Positions 18,033 to 26,924 of a DNA stretch of 64,000 nt are shown in pieces. The DNA is taken from contig NZ_CP012850.1 in the NCBI RefSeq assembly GCF_000802205.1, forward strand, positions 3,366,707-3,430,706, read 5' to 3'. Under the pieces are notes generated by a model. That model did no database searches. It was not told where the DNA came from and saw nothing but the letters and a program-made list of their open reading frames with translations. The position numbers and the translations under genes were made by a program. The stretch comes from Candidatus Nitrosocosmicus oleophilus. GTDB lineage: Archaea; Thermoproteota; Nitrososphaeria; Nitrososphaerales; Nitrososphaeraceae. Every line of letters starts with the position of its first letter. The first letter of the stretch is position 1.

Positions 18033-18266
18033 GTCCAATTAGACACTAAGTTATATTCTGAATTAGAAAGGAATCTCAAACTGTTTATTGTTAAAATATA
18101 CACCAAGGATCTTGATAATTATATTAGAAAAGAAACAAGACATGCTAGCAAAGAAGATATAAAAGATTCGCTTCTATCAACTATTTCAATTACTCTGAAC
18201 GTTCGTGATGAATCTAGTCGAAAGTTAAGTAAAAATGCTATTTATTTTCGCTTAGAAAGATCATAA
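18033..18266 (+). pseudogene. C-terminal relic of an unknown gene
   Basis: A 77-codon open frame without a start codon reads LDTKLYSELERNLKLFIVKI and ends KNAIYFRLERS at TAA 18264-18266. Its composition is protein-like (charged, helical), and a stop lies just upstream. It is probably the remains of a gene that extended into 17900-18030. The rest of 17608-18434 shows no supported feature. Confidence 0.35.
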
Positions 18267-18434
18267 ATAATACCAAATTATGCTCTACTAACCAGTAATG
18301 GATCCTTACTGGTATTCAATAAGATTAGTGTAACAATAAAACTTGAAAATACGTCAATTGGATTGAGAAAAGCACAAACAAACGCATGCAACAGAATATG
18401 TTCATCTTAAATAGTTTTATGTAAAGGTTACATC

Positions 18435-18935
18435 ATGCCGATAGATCCAGAATTTCCAAAAAATCATCAAGTGATCGGAAAGCATTCAACTTCAGATGGA
18501 GATTATCTTCATTTGGTGTGGGGTCCAGGAAGGTCAGATGCAGAATCGTCAACAAATAAAGAAGTTCAGGAAGCATACAAAGCCAGAGGAGAGGAATATG
18601 TCCCATTGGGTGTTCATGGCACATTTGTAGCAGTAGATTGGGACTCGTGTATCTCGGATGGAGCTTGTATAGAAGCCTGTCCCGTACAAGTCTATCAATG
18701 GTATAGGTCAGAACAAGATGTTCCAGCCATAGAGATGGCAAACGCCACAAGTGAAGGGACTGGGGATGATCACAGCAGGGAAGGAAGAAAAGATTATACT
18801 GATAAACCAGATCCTATCAGAGAGAAGGCATGTATATGGTGTATGGCCTGCGTGACTGTATGTCCTACGACTTCCATCAAAGTCGATGAGGCGAACCTGC
18901 CAATTCATGAGGAGGAAGCAAAGAAATTTTCCTAG
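18435..18935 (+). CDS. Zinc-type 7Fe ferredoxin (166 aa)
   Basis: Two iron-sulfur motifs are visible. CISDGACIEACP has Asp in place of the second Cys, as in [3Fe-4S] sites. CIWCMACVTVCP is a complete [4Fe-4S] motif. The long N-terminal part contains His residues (NHQVIGKHSTSDGDYLHL, GVHGTFVAVDW) in the arrangement of the zinc-binding extension of Sulfolobus-type ferredoxins. Such proteins carry electrons for 2-oxoacid oxidoreductases and related enzymes in the cytoplasm. The length exceeds the Sulfolobus protein because of an insertion between the two motifs (about residues 96-130). It stands as a single gene. Confidence 0.9.
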   Translation: MPIDPEFPKNHQVIGKHSTSDGDYLHLVWGPGRSDAESSTNKEVQEAYKARGEEYVPLGVHGTFVAVDWDSCISDGACIEACPVQVYQWYRSEQDVPAIEMANATSEGTGDDHSREGRKDYTDKPDPIREKACIWCMACVTVCPTTSIKVDEANLPIHEEEAKKFS

Positions 18936-19310
18936 GTATATCTTGGCTAAATAAAGACTGAAAGAAAAGTTTCTACTCATCAGCAATTGGTACTCATCGA
19001 TTAAAGTCTACCACTATTGGTTAACTATTCATTTATTTACTTTAACATCTCGTTTTCAGAAAAACAAGATACACCTATATTAACAGTCTTTATTATTCAT
19101 AGTCAGTATCCAAATTAGAAACGATAATACTGTATGTTACTTTATTAAATATCGATAATTAATCGCGGCCCTTAGGCCCCTAATGTCATACTATATTATA
19201 ATATTGATTACATCCGTTTGCAAATAAACACATCATCTTTATATCTGGCCCCTCTTAACATATGATTGCCTTTGAATAGCAAGGTTGCATAGCTTACTTA
19301 CTCGGTGAGA

Positions 19311-19356
19311 ATAGTAACGGTCTATATTTCCTTGGTTGGGTAGAAACCGTTACTAT
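19311..19356. other. 11-bp inverted repeat in a gene-free stretch
   Basis: ATAGTAACGGT at 19311-19321 and ACCGTTACTAT at 19346-19356 are exact reverse complements with a 24-nt spacer. The pair could be an RNA hairpin or a dimer-binding DNA site. The surrounding 18987-19853 has no protein gene I can support. Confidence 0.45.
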
Positions 19357-19702
19357 CCTTCTTCAGTATACTCAATTAATACACTATAATGTTCCCCATT
19401 TATCCCAGACTTATCTACATATTTATTTGACGAAAAGTGTATTTTATATTCATTAACATTCTTAAAGAATTCATTCACTTGTTTGTTTTCTGATTCGATT
19501 TAATTGTCTTTTCTTTCATTATATTCCATACTGTCAAAGTAGCAATATATGAAACTGCTGTCATAACTATTTGTATACTGACTGGTCATCTAGGCATGTA
19601 CGATATGTGGAACCAACACAAATCCTAGACTTGCTCTATGGTTATTGCTTTAAATATAAAGGTTATTTGGTCGTTATCAACAAAATGACTGATACCACAT
19701 AA

Positions 19703-19764
19703 TGCGTGGCCCTAAAGATGGATAAAGGCCACGCACAGGTACAACGAGTCCGGATTAAGGACTC
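19703..19764. ncRNA. Possible structured RNA with two adjacent hairpins
   Basis: TGCGTGGCC (19703-19711) pairs with GGCCACGCA (19727-19735), nine bp with a 15-nt loop. Ten bases later GAGTCC (19746-19751) pairs with GGACTC (19759-19764) around a 7-nt loop. The stems are far more GC-rich than the surrounding DNA, as expected for a stable RNA in an AT-rich genome. Strand and function are unknown. It could equally be a decayed tRNA-like element. Confidence 0.35.
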
Positions 19765-19853
19765 CTAACTTGGTCAATGCATCTACTACAATAAACCTGA
19801 AGACAGTCCACTATCTTCTAGTGCCTAAATTGTAAACATAATTGTAAACATTC

Positions 19854-19909
19854 GGGTTCAAATCAATCTCAAAAGAAGTGCGAAGTGCGGGATTTGAACC
19901 CGCGATCCC
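19854..19909. repeat. tRNA-Gly 3'-end fragment (copy 5) with upstream inverted T-arm
   Basis: GGGTTCAAATC at 19854-19864 is inverted relative to GATTTGAACCC at 19891-19901. The 31-bp tRNA fragment spans 19879-19909. The following bases (CGCTGTATTGTAAAGTTC and a second CCGCGATCCC near 19960) match the unit at 4049, including the doubled half copy. The unit leads into hydrolase C. Confidence 0.75.
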
Positions 19910-20036
19910 TTCGCTGTATTGTAAAGTTCAAATCCCGATAATAAAGAATGAGAACCCGCGATCCCTTTATCTATAGTTATTGATTATAGAGAGGGATAAT
20001 TTGACCAAGATAGTCTTCACACAAGACTTCACCCTC

Positions 20037-20044
20037 TTTATATA
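20037..20044 (+). promoter_or_regulatory. TATA box of hydrolase C
   Basis: TTTATATA in the conserved CACCCTCTTTATATACTCC context, centred 26 nt before ATG 20066. It is the third instance of the same promoter cassette (others at 2895 and 4205). Confidence 0.7.
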
Positions 20045-20065
20045 CTCCCTCGAGTGAATTTGGTT

Positions 20066-21106
20066 ATGAATAATAATAGACAGATAAGAAAAGGCTATCT
20101 TTTCATTATAGTATTCATTTCTACTATAATTTTCTCAAGTACAAGTATGATTAACGGCTTTACTAATACAGTTAACGGTCAAACAAATGCTACTCAGGCC
20201 AACTCCACTAATAATGTTACCAATTTGGTAAATACACAAGACATTCCAGTTGAAAAAGTCCGTGTTGGAGATATTGAAATGGCGTACAAGATGTTTGGTA
20301 AAGGTGACCCTATTTTGCTTATTCAGGGTGTTGGTGGGTCTATGGATAGTTGGGAACCATCTATTTTAAGAGACCTATCCTCAAATCATACTGTAATAAT
20401 ATTGGATAATCGTGGAGTTGGAAATACAACAACTGGTACAAAACAATTCTCAATTCAGCAATTTGCAAATGATACTGCTGGTTTACTTGACGGTCTGAAG
20501 ATTCAAAAAGCAAACGTTCTTGGGTATTCTATGGGTTCACTTATAGCTCAGCAGTTTGTTCTTACTCATCCTGAGAAGGTCGACAGACTTGTACTTATTG
20601 CTTCAACATGTGGTGGAAAAGATAATGTACCTAATAGCCCTGAAGTTTTAGAACTGGCTAAAAAGCTCCTAAGTAGTGTTGTAAATAACACTTCAATAGA
20701 ACCACAGGAAGTAAAAGCGGCTGTAGCTCTCAGCTACGGACCAACATGGATCAAACTTCATCCCGATATCCTTGAAAGCATTCCCACAAACGCCAAAGAT
20801 TTGCTACTTTCTGGTATGGGTCCTGATACTTATATACAACAGGAGAAAATAACACAAAACTGGAAGTCAACCAACTGGAGTGGCGTATGTAGTCAGCTTC
20901 CAAATATAGCCAAACCTACCTTGGTAATAACTGGAACTGAAGATGTTACTATACCAGCTGCTAATTCTTTAATTATTGCGGAAAAAATCCCTGGAGCATG
21001 GCTTGTACAGATGAAAAATGCAGGTCATCAAATTACGTCACAATATCCGGATGAGATTGGTAAAATATTAAATACATTTCTATCGACTACTAGCCCAAAC
21101 AATTGA
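20066..21106 (+). CDS. Exported alpha/beta-fold hydrolase, paralog C (346 aa)
   Basis: The layout is the same as at 2924 and 4234: signal segment (GYLFIIVFISTIIFSS), Asn/Thr-rich sequon-bearing linker, nucleophile motif GYSMGS, acid near GTEDV and His in NAGHQIT. The oxyanion region LIQGVGGSMDSW is the most canonical of the three. The C-terminus TTSPNN and the 3' flank are nearly the same as in paralog A, so A and C share a recent common unit. The gene ends 100 bp from the intact tRNA-Gly and reads towards it. Confidence 0.8.
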   Translation: MNNNRQIRKGYLFIIVFISTIIFSSTSMINGFTNTVNGQTNATQANSTNNVTNLVNTQDIPVEKVRVGDIEMAYKMFGKGDPILLIQGVGGSMDSWEPSILRDLSSNHTVIILDNRGVGNTTTGTKQFSIQQFANDTAGLLDGLKIQKANVLGYSMGSLIAQQFVLTHPEKVDRLVLIASTCGGKDNVPNSPEVLELAKKLLSSVVNNTSIEPQEVKAAVALSYGPTWIKLHPDILESIPTNAKDLLLSGMGPDTYIQQEKITQNWKSTNWSGVCSQLPNIAKPTLVITGTEDVTIPAANSLIIAEKIPGAWLVQMKNAGHQITSQYPDEIGKILNTFLSTTSPNN

Positions 21107-21206
21107 CTAGCCATTGAATGAAGCATTTGGCTATCTAATTAACTTATCCTGATTACAATGTAGACAAAGGGGTTCAAATCCTCTATTTATACATAGAAAT
21201 TAGAAG

Positions 21207-21281
21207 TGCGAAGTGCGGGATTTGAACCCGCGATCCCGAGCTTGGGAAGCTCGTACCTTAACCAGGCTGGGCCAACCTCGC
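21207..21281 (-). tRNA. tRNA-Gly (anticodon CCC)
   Basis: A 75-nt cloverleaf reads on the minus strand. Acceptor GCGAGGT pairs with ACTTCGC (one G-U); D arm GGCCCAGCCTGGTTAAGG; anticodon stem CGAGC/GCTCG with loop TTCCCAA gives anticodon CCC; T stem GCGGG/CCCGC with loop TTCAAAT; discriminator A. CCA is not encoded and there is no intron. Fragments of this gene's 3' end are scattered through the preceding 18 kb. A GGGTTCAAATC string at 21170-21180 is inverted relative to its own T arm. Confidence 0.95.
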
Positions 21282-21328
21282 CTGAAATAAAATTAACCGC
21301 ACGGTATTAATAACTTAATGCTGTGCTG

Positions 21329-21979
21329 CTACTTGCAACTATTCCATATTTTCCCCTTTCTAAAAGCAATTTTTCTAGCAGAGCTAATATCACGGATCCC
21401 ACCACGGTTTTTTTCCGTACCTTGCCTTATGGAGGTCCCATATTCGTCTACAATTTCAATAACTACCTCGTCTTTGAAATACGATTTTAGAATCCCGGCT
21501 ATTTGATGAGAAAGAGCCAGGCTTCCATCACCAATTCTAACTATTTTAGTAGGAGACTCGATTGATGATAATACAAAACTGATTTTTTCAACTGTGGAAC
21601 TAACCGAGGACAAAATTATTCTATCTAATTCGAAATAGCAGTACAGGATAGAAATACCAATCCTTTTTCCAGGATCTACTCCGATTATCAATTGTTCTTT
21701 AGAGGGACCAAAGTAGCCCATGCAATTTTGTAGAATTTTTGCTTTTATAGACAGAGGAAATTCTTCTAATTGGGTATCCAAATACATGTTATCCCTATTT
21801 ACGATTTTGGATTCATCAAAGGTTGTAATTATAACTTTCCCAGTTGATAGGGCCGCTTCTTCAGGTGATAACGACAAAAAGCGTAAGTCAAGCGACTTTA
21901 AAACATTTGTTATTTTATAATAGGAACGGCCTGATACTGTTGCAACAATAACTGGTGGACAACTTGTTAAGTTGAACAT
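21329..21979 (-). CDS. RNase H-fold (RuvC/YqgF-like) protein (216 aa)
   Basis: The central motif IIGVDPGKRIGISIL matches the first beta-strand and catalytic Asp of RuvC/YqgF-type RNase H folds. A later strand-helix region (IVRIGDGSLALSHQIAGIL) and an acidic IVDEYGTS motif could supply further acidic residues. The N-terminal 90 residues contain no recognised domain. It may act on nucleic acids, but catalysis is inferred only from the fold. The last 25 codons are duplicated at 11491-11573 next to a tRNA-Gly pseudogene. It lies 48 bp from the tRNA and reads in the same direction. Confidence 0.65.
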   Translation of the reverse strand: MFNLTSCPPVIVATVSGRSYYKITNVLKSLDLRFLSLSPEEAALSTGKVIITTFDESKIVNRDNMYLDTQLEEFPLSIKAKILQNCMGYFGPSKEQLIIGVDPGKRIGISILYCYFELDRIILSSVSSTVEKISFVLSSIESPTKIVRIGDGSLALSHQIAGILKSYFKDEVVIEIVDEYGTSIRQGTEKNRGGIRDISSARKIAFRKGKIWNSCK

Positions 21980-22295
21980 TTCTATTGCTACTTTAGCGTG
22001 ATGTTATAAGCCTATTAAAGATTACGTATAATTTTCTGGCAATCAAAATGCAAGAATTACAAATTTTGAATGATCCAAATCCAACAGTAATCACAAGATG
22101 ACTTTCCTCATGCTAATGTGCAGATTCATAAAGCGGTGAGATTTAAATAATAAAAGCAACATTTTACATGCAATGTTACGAAAATCATTCAAATATCATA
22201 ATAATTTCCTATAATTTTCAAATAATTATTAAATCTTTAAAAATATAGTATGTCTTTTCGTATCCTTATCTATTGGATAAAAGAGAATGTACTTG

Positions 22296-22634
22296 CTAAA
22301 CTGTCAAATTAAGTATAGCTTGTGCAAGATCGCCCTTCGTATCTGTCAAAGCAACGATCGCTTTTTCTTTTGAGACATTTGCCTGTTGCATAACCAAAAC
22401 AATATCTTCTTCCTTAAAAGAAGGAACATCCCTGTTAGTCTCTTCGATATCTGTAGCAATAACCTGAAAAATAGTACTATCTTTGCCTTTCATTTCAACA
22501 ACCTGGGGTTTTTTAAGAAATATTTCTTTCATATCGGTTCTTATAATAACTTCCTCCACCGAACCCAAGTCTTTCATATCTAAACCCATTCGGTCAAGCA
22601 TTCTGCGCATATCTCTATTGCCCGATCGCATCAT
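22296..22634 (-). CDS. nac: Nascent polypeptide-associated complex protein, archaeal alpha-NAC (112 aa)
   Basis: The N-terminus MMRSGNRDMRRMLDRMGLDM and the NAC core (VEEVIIRTDMKEIFLKKPQV, then TIFQVIATD) are typical, followed by a C-terminal UBA domain (EEDIVLVMQQANVSKEKAIV). Archaeal NAC forms a homodimer that binds nascent chains at the ribosome exit. The length is normal. It follows the PUA-domain gene (22643) by 8 bp on the same strand, so the two are co-transcribed and linked to translation. Confidence 0.95.
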   Translation of the reverse strand: MMRSGNRDMRRMLDRMGLDMKDLGSVEEVIIRTDMKEIFLKKPQVVEMKGKDSTIFQVIATDIEETNRDVPSFKEEDIVLVMQQANVSKEKAIVALTDTKGDLAQAILNLTV

Positions 22635-22642
22635 AGAAATCC

Positions 22643-23158
22643 CTAAGTACTTCTGCTTTTTATTCCTTCTCTAATTTTTATTCCTATGCCACGGATATGT
22701 GAGCCCATATTATGATCAGCAATATCATCTAATGACTGTAAATAGTATGAAAAAGGCAACAAAGATCGACCCACAGCTAGAACGGATTGATTTTTGTCTA
22801 TTACTGCAACATCCGACCCGCTTTTAACGTTCTCACCACATTTTAACACATGCTTTACGAATAGGGATCTACCTTCGGATACGAAAGGGATGGCATCTTC
22901 AATAGGCACAACACAATTAGATTGATACCCCTCTTGTTTTAGGAAAAGATTGGCACCTTCAATAGTTAATGCAATTCCCCCATCAGTTCGAAAGGTTCCG
23001 ATTAATTTTCCATCTATGCTAAAACTCTTGATTTTCCCAGTTTTTCTAGAATATTCAAGCTCTAAATCTTCTGGGAGAATTGAGCTGATCCCCCTTCCAA
23101 AGAGAAAATCCACATGAGAGCATATTTTCTGATACGGATCTAGAAATAGCTTTTGCAA
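22643..23158 (-). CDS. PUA-domain RNA-binding protein (171 aa)
   Basis: The C-terminal half holds a PUA domain (SEGRSLFVKHVLKCGENV, then DVAVIDKNQSVLAVGRSLL), an RNA-binding module of archaeosine transglycosylases and related proteins. The N-terminal half (FGRGISSILPEDLELEYS; GTFRTDGGIALTIEGANLF) resembles the domain that precedes PUA in archaeosine-type tRNA-guanine transglycosylases. It lacks the catalytic TIM barrel, so it may be a stand-alone RNA-binding subunit or a partner in tRNA modification. It sits just upstream of NAC. Confidence 0.75.
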   Translation of the reverse strand: MQKLFLDPYQKICSHVDFLFGRGISSILPEDLELEYSRKTGKIKSFSIDGKLIGTFRTDGGIALTIEGANLFLKQEGYQSNCVVPIEDAIPFVSEGRSLFVKHVLKCGENVKSGSDVAVIDKNQSVLAVGRSLLPFSYYLQSLDDIADHNMGSHIRGIGIKIREGIKSRST

Positions 23159-24113
23159 TTAAACAACCTAACTATATATGTCAACAATAAAAACCATCTG
23201 AATTGCTAACTATTAAGGACCCTCGATACCATAGGGCATTATTTCGCCACTCAACAAATCACTCCTATAACTTGAAAATCATAAATATTTTAAAATTATT
23301 CATGATTTTTACAGTACTTGGATTAGAGTATGTAAAAATCTGTAATTAATGAGTGTTTTTTATGGTTTCTCTACTAATTCCATTATATCAAAAACTTAGT
23401 ACCGACTAATGAAGAGTTCAATTTTTGCTTGCTCTTTGCATATCGTATTTCAAGTCCAGGGAAACTAATGTTATATAAAGAGAATTCATTATAGGTACAC
23501 ACAGATATATTAACAAATTATGACAGCAATGGTATGTCAACGTATGCTTTTTGTTGTATATAGCAAAGAAAAAGGTCAGGCCTAGATAGGTAATATGTTA
23601 AACTATTAATAAATGACCAAAAGACTGACGGTTCAGACCTGTGTCTTGCTTTCATCATATCCTATATACAACATACAATTAGAGAATTTGAAGGTCGTTT
23701 GGAAGATAATTGCGGGCTAGTGAAACGGATGCCCTTATTCCAAATAGTCTTATGCCAAAATGTCTGAACTTATTGATACAGCCTATAAGGAGAGATAAAA
23801 CGAATATCAATTCCTCTGCTATTATGCCAAATCGTGTACTCTAAGACTCCTCTTGTATGCTCATGATTCTAAATGCACAATTGTTGGTGGGACAAACCCA
23901 GGGTTAAAGGAGATCATGTAGTTGCTAACGGGTCAATTTGGATGAGCCATGAACAGTCAAACTATTTTATGGTCCCATAAGCAAGGTCAAAATATGCTAG
24001 AAATCACAGTTGCCTACAATTTTCGTTAGTTGAGATATGTTTAGATCGGAATAATAAAGAGACGCAGTCACGGACAACAAATCCTAATAAATTAGACTCG
24101 ATTTATTACATAC
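23159..24113. other. Long intergenic stretch, no gene supported
   Basis: About 955 bp between divergent genes. All frames are short and the base composition is like other non-coding DNA here. I saw no tRNA, repeat or clear hairpin. Upstream promoters for the PUA/NAC pair and for MBF1 should lie at its ends. A small RNA cannot be excluded. Confidence 0.35.
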
Positions 24114-24629
24114 ATGGTTTCTTTTTGTGAATTATGCGGAAAACATACCGAGGTAAGCAAGAAAGTAATAATTGAGAAATCAATTATGAGCGTCTGTTTG
24201 TCTTGTTCAAAAAGAGGCAAACCAGTAGAATCCAATAGTATTTCAAAGAACATAGGTTCACCAAAAGTGACAAATCCTGTAGGATATTTATCCCCTAAGC
24301 CTACTTCTGGTCCACAGCAAGGTTCAAAGAATCTGTACGCCAGAAAAATAAGACCAGCTCCAAGAATTAAACCACCACCCCTAAAGAAAATCAACTGGGT
24401 TGATGAACTCATTCTTGATCCGGAATTTCCATCCTTAATAAGAAATGCCAGGAGTAAAAAAGGACTAACGCACGAACAACTTGGACAAAAAATTAACGAA
24501 AAAGTGACCCTCATAAAGAAAATTGAAACAGGTTCGATAAGGCCTGATGAGATTTTGGCAAAGAAACTTGAACGGTTTTTGGGAATAACACTATTCATAA
24601 ATCCCAATGAAGAGAATGTAGAAGAATAG
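24114..24629 (+). CDS. mbf1: Multiprotein bridging factor 1, archaeal type (171 aa)
   Basis: An N-terminal zinc ribbon (CELCGKH and CLSCSKRG) is joined by a Pro/Lys-rich linker to a C-terminal helix-turn-helix of the Cro/C1 type (IRNARSKKGLTHEQLGQKIN, VTLIKKIETGSIRP). This is the usual archaeal MBF1 layout. In archaea the protein associates with ribosomes as well as having a possible transcription role. It is followed 77 bp later by the Trm56 gene in the same direction. Confidence 0.92.
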   Translation: MVSFCELCGKHTEVSKKVIIEKSIMSVCLSCSKRGKPVESNSISKNIGSPKVTNPVGYLSPKPTSGPQQGSKNLYARKIRPAPRIKPPPLKKINWVDELILDPEFPSLIRNARSKKGLTHEQLGQKINEKVTLIKKIETGSIRPDEILAKKLERFLGITLFINPNEENVEE

Positions 24630-24706
24630 AATAGGATAATAAAAGCAACAAAAGCTAATCTTTTTATTCGATTTTAGTTGTCCATTAGGATTGAAAAGAT
24701 GATAGC

Positions 24707-25348
24707 ATGGTCGTGGCGGAGAGATATCTAAGAACTATGCCACTATCTGTAGCAGTACTTAGAATAGGACACAGACTTGTAAGAGATGACAGGACTACTA
24801 CTCACGCTGTATTGGTATCAAGGGCAATGGGAAGCGAAGTAATCTACATGACTGATGTGGATGATGAAATAAAGAAAACAATAGATAAGGTCAATAAACG
24901 ATGGGGAGGAGAAAATGAATTTAGACTTGAAATTATTGATAATTGGAAAAAGGTAATCAAAACATGGAAAGAAAATGGCGGTATAGTCGTTCATCTTACA
25001 ATGTATGGAGCACCCATCAATCAAAAAATAAGAGAGATCAAAGAATTAGATCAAAAAATATTAGTCGTAATAGGAGCAGAAAAGGTTCCAAAAGAGGTTT
25101 ATTTTCTTGCTGATTATAATATTGCAATTGGAAGTCAACCTCACTCAGAAATTGCTGCTTTAGCAATTTTTCTAGATAGAATATTTGATGGGAACCAGTT
25201 TAACAAGAGTTTTTTGGATGAAAAAATGAAAATCATACCTTCAGAGAGGGGGAAAAATGTGATGCAGAGGAATCAGGACTACCCAAGCAATAGTAATAGT
25301 AGTAGCATTTATTCTCGCCCTAAAAGAAATCAAAATAAGGATAGTTAA
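24707..25348 (+). CDS. trm56: tRNA (cytidine-56-2'-O)-methyltransferase (213 aa)
   Basis: This is a SPOUT-class methyltransferase that modifies C56 in the T loop of archaeal tRNAs. Typical parts are VLRIGHRLVRDDRTTTHAVL at the N-terminus, HLTMYGAPI in the middle and the knot region VIGAEKVPKEVY with IAIGSQPHSEIAALAIFLD. The last 40 residues are a charged, Asn/Ser-rich tail (SNSNSSSIYSRPKRNQNKDS) not needed for the fold. ATG 24737 (MPLSVAVLRIGH) is a possible shorter start. Confidence 0.93.
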   Translation: MVVAERYLRTMPLSVAVLRIGHRLVRDDRTTTHAVLVSRAMGSEVIYMTDVDDEIKKTIDKVNKRWGGENEFRLEIIDNWKKVIKTWKENGGIVVHLTMYGAPINQKIREIKELDQKILVVIGAEKVPKEVYFLADYNIAIGSQPHSEIAALAIFLDRIFDGNQFNKSFLDEKMKIIPSERGKNVMQRNQDYPSNSNSSSIYSRPKRNQNKDS

Positions 25349-25500
25349 GTATGCATACAGTCATCGCTAAAGGGACCAAATTGTACTCATCAAACCAGTA
25401 GAATATTAGATAACACTCATTAAAAGAGAATGGTCAATCGAATCTTATATAATTAAGTTATAATAAACAACACCACAAGAAATAAAAAAAACAGGATTAA

Positions 25501-25773
25501 ATGATAGAGTCAATGGGTGATACACAGCTTCGGGCAAAAAGAACCAGGATCAAAATATTGAGAGCTATTGTAAAGAAGAATGGATCCGCATGTTTTTCTG
25601 AAATCAGAACCATCACAGGTCTATCCACAGGATCTATCTATTATCACCTAGAAAGGATGAAAAATTATGTATTAAAGAATTCAAAATATTATGTCATAAC
25701 TAAAGAGGGAATGGATTTGTTGGTTGAAATAGACAAGAGAAAAGATTTCACATTATCAACAAAATTAATTTGA
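25501..25773 (+). CDS. Winged helix-turn-helix protein (90 aa)
   Basis: The small basic protein has a winged helix: TRIKILRAIVKKNGSACFSE, recognition region TGLSTGSIYYHLERMKNY and wing KNSKYYVITKEGMDLLVEI. This is the ArsR/MarR-like arrangement common in archaeal regulators. There is no effector domain and no partner gene; targets are unknown. It is separated from Trm56 by 150 bp and faces PurP. Confidence 0.8.
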   Translation: MIESMGDTQLRAKRTRIKILRAIVKKNGSACFSEIRTITGLSTGSIYYHLERMKNYVLKNSKYYVITKEGMDLLVEIDKRKDFTLSTKLI

Positions 25774-25850
25774 TTTAATATGACTACTTGATTTGATTGT
25801 ATGCAGGCATTTTCTTTTCTTGCATCCATCAGGTCATATTCTTGAAAAGA

Positions 25851-26924
25851 TCAAGTTGTAATTAAACCCATTTTAGATGATTCAATAGCCCTTTTTATTT
25901 CTAAGGAGATTCTCCGGCCCATACTCATTGGAGTCTCAAACAGCAAATCTGAATAAGGTGAACCCGAAACGTACAAGTTTGTTCCAGCTACAATGCGCGC
26001 TGAAAATTCAAATGCAATAAAATTAGCATTATTATCATAAACACCTTCAATGCAAAATGGTCCAGGCATTCCTGGGGGGACTAATCTTTTTGATGATTCA
26101 ACAAATCGTTCACCCATAGAGTAAACCTCAGGAAGCAAAGATTCTCTTAGTACGATTGGTATATTTCCTACAACAGTATAAGACGGCTCAATGTTAGAAG
26201 ATATTTGAAACTTTGATGGGATACGCCCTATCGCATCTATATCAGTTTCATAACGTCTGTCTATCCCCAATAACTCAAGCTCATTGGTGATAGGTGAATA
26301 AAAGTATTGTAAATAAACGGGGACTCCGTTAGCATATTTTTGTATAAACAGATTTTCCTCGGATCCTATTACTCGTGATTTTATGAGTTTTTGTGCTTGT
26401 TCTTCGAATCCCTTTTTATCAGTAACCAGGAAATATCCTTTTCCTCCAGCTGCTCCATGCAATTTCACTATACACAAGCCATCAATTTCATTCTTGGAGG
26501 GTATTTGAGTCGGAGATGGCAACTTTGATTCGTCCATTAATTGCTGCTTTAGCATCCTGTCTGATTCCCATCTTAGGATCCATTTATTACCAAATATAGG
26601 TATTCTAATACTCTCCAGTTCATCCATATTTAATGTAGAAATCAAGGTTCCATGAGGGATCAAGATTGGACTATACTTTTCAATTAGTTCATCTTGGAAA
26701 TTCTTATTTATGATTTCTTTAAAATTTTTGATCGATACAATATTGTCAATAAATTTGAACCTTTTGTACATATCAAATCGTTTTTCTTCACATACTAACA
26801 AGGTATTAAGACCTTCGTCTTTTGCTCCTTTTAATACCTGTAACGAGCAATGTGAGCCCAAAGTCATAACAGTTTGCTTATCAATACCTAAATCGAAGTT
26901 TCTTTTAGCAGTTTGATCATTCAT
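25851..26924 (-). CDS. purP: FAICAR synthetase PurP (357 aa)
   Basis: This is an ATP-grasp ligase that makes FAICAR from AICAR, formate and ATP in archaeal purine synthesis, replacing the formyl-THF step of PurH. Recognisable parts: GSHCSLQVLKGAKDEGL at the N-terminus, RWESDRMLKQQLMDES, the ATP-grasp segment CIVKLHGAAGGKGYFLVTD and the C-terminal GPFCIEGVYDNNANFIAFEF and SARIVAGTN. The length is normal for PurP. It converges with the winged-helix gene and starts about 190 bp from the divergent Nudix gene. Confidence 0.93.
   Translation of the reverse strand: MNDQTAKRNFDLGIDKQTVMTLGSHCSLQVLKGAKDEGLNTLLVCEEKRFDMYKRFKFIDNIVSIKNFKEIINKNFQDELIEKYSPILIPHGTLISTLNMDELESIRIPIFGNKWILRWESDRMLKQQLMDESKLPSPTQIPSKNEIDGLCIVKLHGAAGGKGYFLVTDKKGFEEQAQKLIKSRVIGSEENLFIQKYANGVPVYLQYFYSPITNELELLGIDRRYETDIDAIGRIPSKFQISSNIEPSYTVVGNIPIVLRESLLPEVYSMGERFVESSKRLVPPGMPGPFCIEGVYDNNANFIAFEFSARIVAGTNLYVSGSPYSDLLFETPMSMGRRISLEIKRAIESSKMGLITT

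Noticed and set aside
23700..23760. Possible tRNA (GCGGGCTAGTG... region)
   Set aside because: D-arm-like bases are present but no T arm or closing acceptor stem follows.
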